DNA from: Syntrophales bacterium
GTDB taxonomy: Bacteria > Desulfobacterota > Syntrophia > Syntrophales > UBA5619
DNA: 6,174 nucleotides
Direction: 5' to 3'
Assembly: GCA_028712015.1 (NCBI GenBank)
Contig: JAQTRB010000107.1
Location: 1-6,174 of the forward strand
Within the stretch, counting starts at the first letter, position 1; each line of letters starts with the position of its first letter. The notes below the pieces were generated by a model that saw only the letters and a program-made list of their open reading frames with translations, made no database searches and had not been told where the DNA came from. Made by a program: the position numbers and the translations under genes. This document shows, one piece after another, positions 5,448 through 6,174 of the stretch.

Positions 5448-6174
5448 TTCCGCAATAATTCGATGTTGGCCATGAAGGTCAGGGTAAAAACCTCGTCCTT
5501 GAAATCCCGTTTCTTGACTCCGGCGAAGATCATCACCGACTTGTATCCCTTAAAGAGGGGGCTGTCCGTCTCGATCACCGCCGGTCGCTTGATCCCGCCG
5601 CCGAAGTCCTTGACGTCCTTGAAGTAGAGGGTCTTGATCAGCATGTTCGCCTCGGTGAGGCACTCGATCTTCGTGGGCAGGACGCTCTTTTTGTCCGCCC
5701 AGATCTTCAGCCGGTCGTAGGCCACGGTCTTGGTCTTGGCCTTGAGGAAGAGGAGGTATTCACCGCCCGTCTCCTCCACCTTTTCCACGTCGTATTCCGC
5801 CGCGTAGTCGAGCTGGAGGATGTCGGCGTTGTTGAAGACGCCACCCACGACGGACTGAAGGCTCGTGATCCGGATCGGTTTGCCGACATTGGGGATGTAG
5901 AGCCACATGTTGTCGCCCAGCCGCAGGGTGCTTCGCCCCTTTTCGCTGGCCGGGGCGACGAAGAGGGAGGCCACCTTGTCGAGCCCCTTCTTCACCGTAA
6001 AGAGGGTAAACTCCTTCTTTTTGCCGTCGGGCTCGACGTTGATGAGTTTCCGGTAGGACTCGTAAGAGTCGGGGCTGAGGTTCCGGTCCACCTGCTTCAG
6101 GAGAGCCGTGCCGTCCACGGCATAAACCGGCAGGGCGATGCAGAGTGACAGGAAAACGATGATCGTTTTGATGA
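5444..6174 (-). CDS. Outer membrane lipoprotein-sorting protein, LolA-like (5' end beyond window)
   Basis: The frame stays open to the right edge, and its first visible residues IKTIIVFLSLCIALPVYA form a signal peptide ending in a VYA cleavage site. The true start is therefore just outside the window, and a GTG at 6118 (the first mature residue, V) is not the start. The mature part (about 224 residues) follows the LolA-like family PF17131: a charged early strand region, FVAPASEKGRSTLRLGDNMWLYIPNVGKPIRI, then a Y-D-rich segment, KIWADKKSVLPTKIECL and a late TLYFKDVKDFGGGIKRP. The LGDNMWLY-P motif is characteristic. Such periplasmic proteins bind acyl or lipid cargo and usually sit beside ABC (FtsX/MacB-like) or MMPL/RND transporters. 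The downstream barrel gene overlaps by 4 bases, suggesting one envelope pathway. Confidence 0.88.
   Translation of the reverse strand, partial: IKTIIVFLSLCIALPVYAVDGTALLKQVDRNLSPDSYESYRKLINVEPDGKKKEFTLFTVKKGLDKVASLFVAPASEKGRSTLRLGDNMWLYIPNVGKPIRITSLQSVVGGVFNNADILQLDYAAEYDVEKVEETGGEYLLFLKAKTKTVAYDRLKIWADKKSVLPTKIECLTEANMLIKTLYFKDVKDFGGGIKRPAVIETDSPLFKGYKSVMIFAGVKKRDFKDEVFTLTFMANIELLRK

Noticed and set aside
4791..5627. Plus-strand open frame opposite the beta-barrel and LolA-like genes
   Set aside because: It spans the junction of two well-supported minus-strand genes and its product looks like antisense translation (Val/Leu/Arg/Gly-rich, no domain).
1..6174. CRISPR array, tRNA/rRNA gene, or insertion sequence
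   Set aside because: No regularly spaced direct repeats, no cloverleaf or rRNA-like sequence, and no transposase or paired terminal repeats were seen.

Overview
The window looks like Gram-negative chromosomal DNA of fairly high GC. The evidence for Gram-negative is a periplasmic LolA-type protein followed by an outer-membrane beta-barrel ending in an aromatic residue. A deltaproteobacterial (Syntrophales-like) source is my impression from the protein style only and is not proven. No rRNA, tRNA, CRISPR or insertion sequence was seen.

Layout. (1) Positions 1-257 hold an open but unrecognised frame and a plausible sigma70-type promoter. (2) Positions 258-865 (+) encode a two-gene toxin-antitoxin-like module: a DUF433 antitoxin and a DUF5615 PIN-like protein. 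(3) Positions 1031-3769 (-) form a packed operon read from right to left: AbrB/VapB-type antitoxin, VapC PIN toxin, RadC/JAMM protein, then a type I restriction specificity subunit (HsdS) broken by a one-base frameshift. Junctions are a 1-nt gap, a 4-nt ATGA overlap, and a short radC/hsdS overlap of about 14 nt if hsdS starts at the proposed TTG. A promoter with a nested inverted repeat sits upstream of the antitoxin. (4) Positions 3770-4076 are non-coding and rich in inverted repeats. (5) Positions 4077-6174 (-) encode an outer-membrane beta-barrel and, upstream with an ATGA overlap, a LolA-like lipoprotein-sorting protein whose signal peptide runs into the right edge.

How the parts fit. The left 3.8 kb resembles an accessory or defence island: two unrelated PIN-type toxin modules flank a RadC gene and an orphan, decayed specificity subunit. 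No hsdM or hsdR is present. The right 2.1 kb looks like the tail of a cell-envelope export operon. LolA-like/beta-barrel pairs of this sort usually follow an inner-membrane ABC or RND permease, which would lie beyond the right edge. The most unusual element is the coupling of VapBC, RadC and HsdS in one transcription unit, with hsdS split so that the stop of its first part lies two bases before an ATG for its second part.
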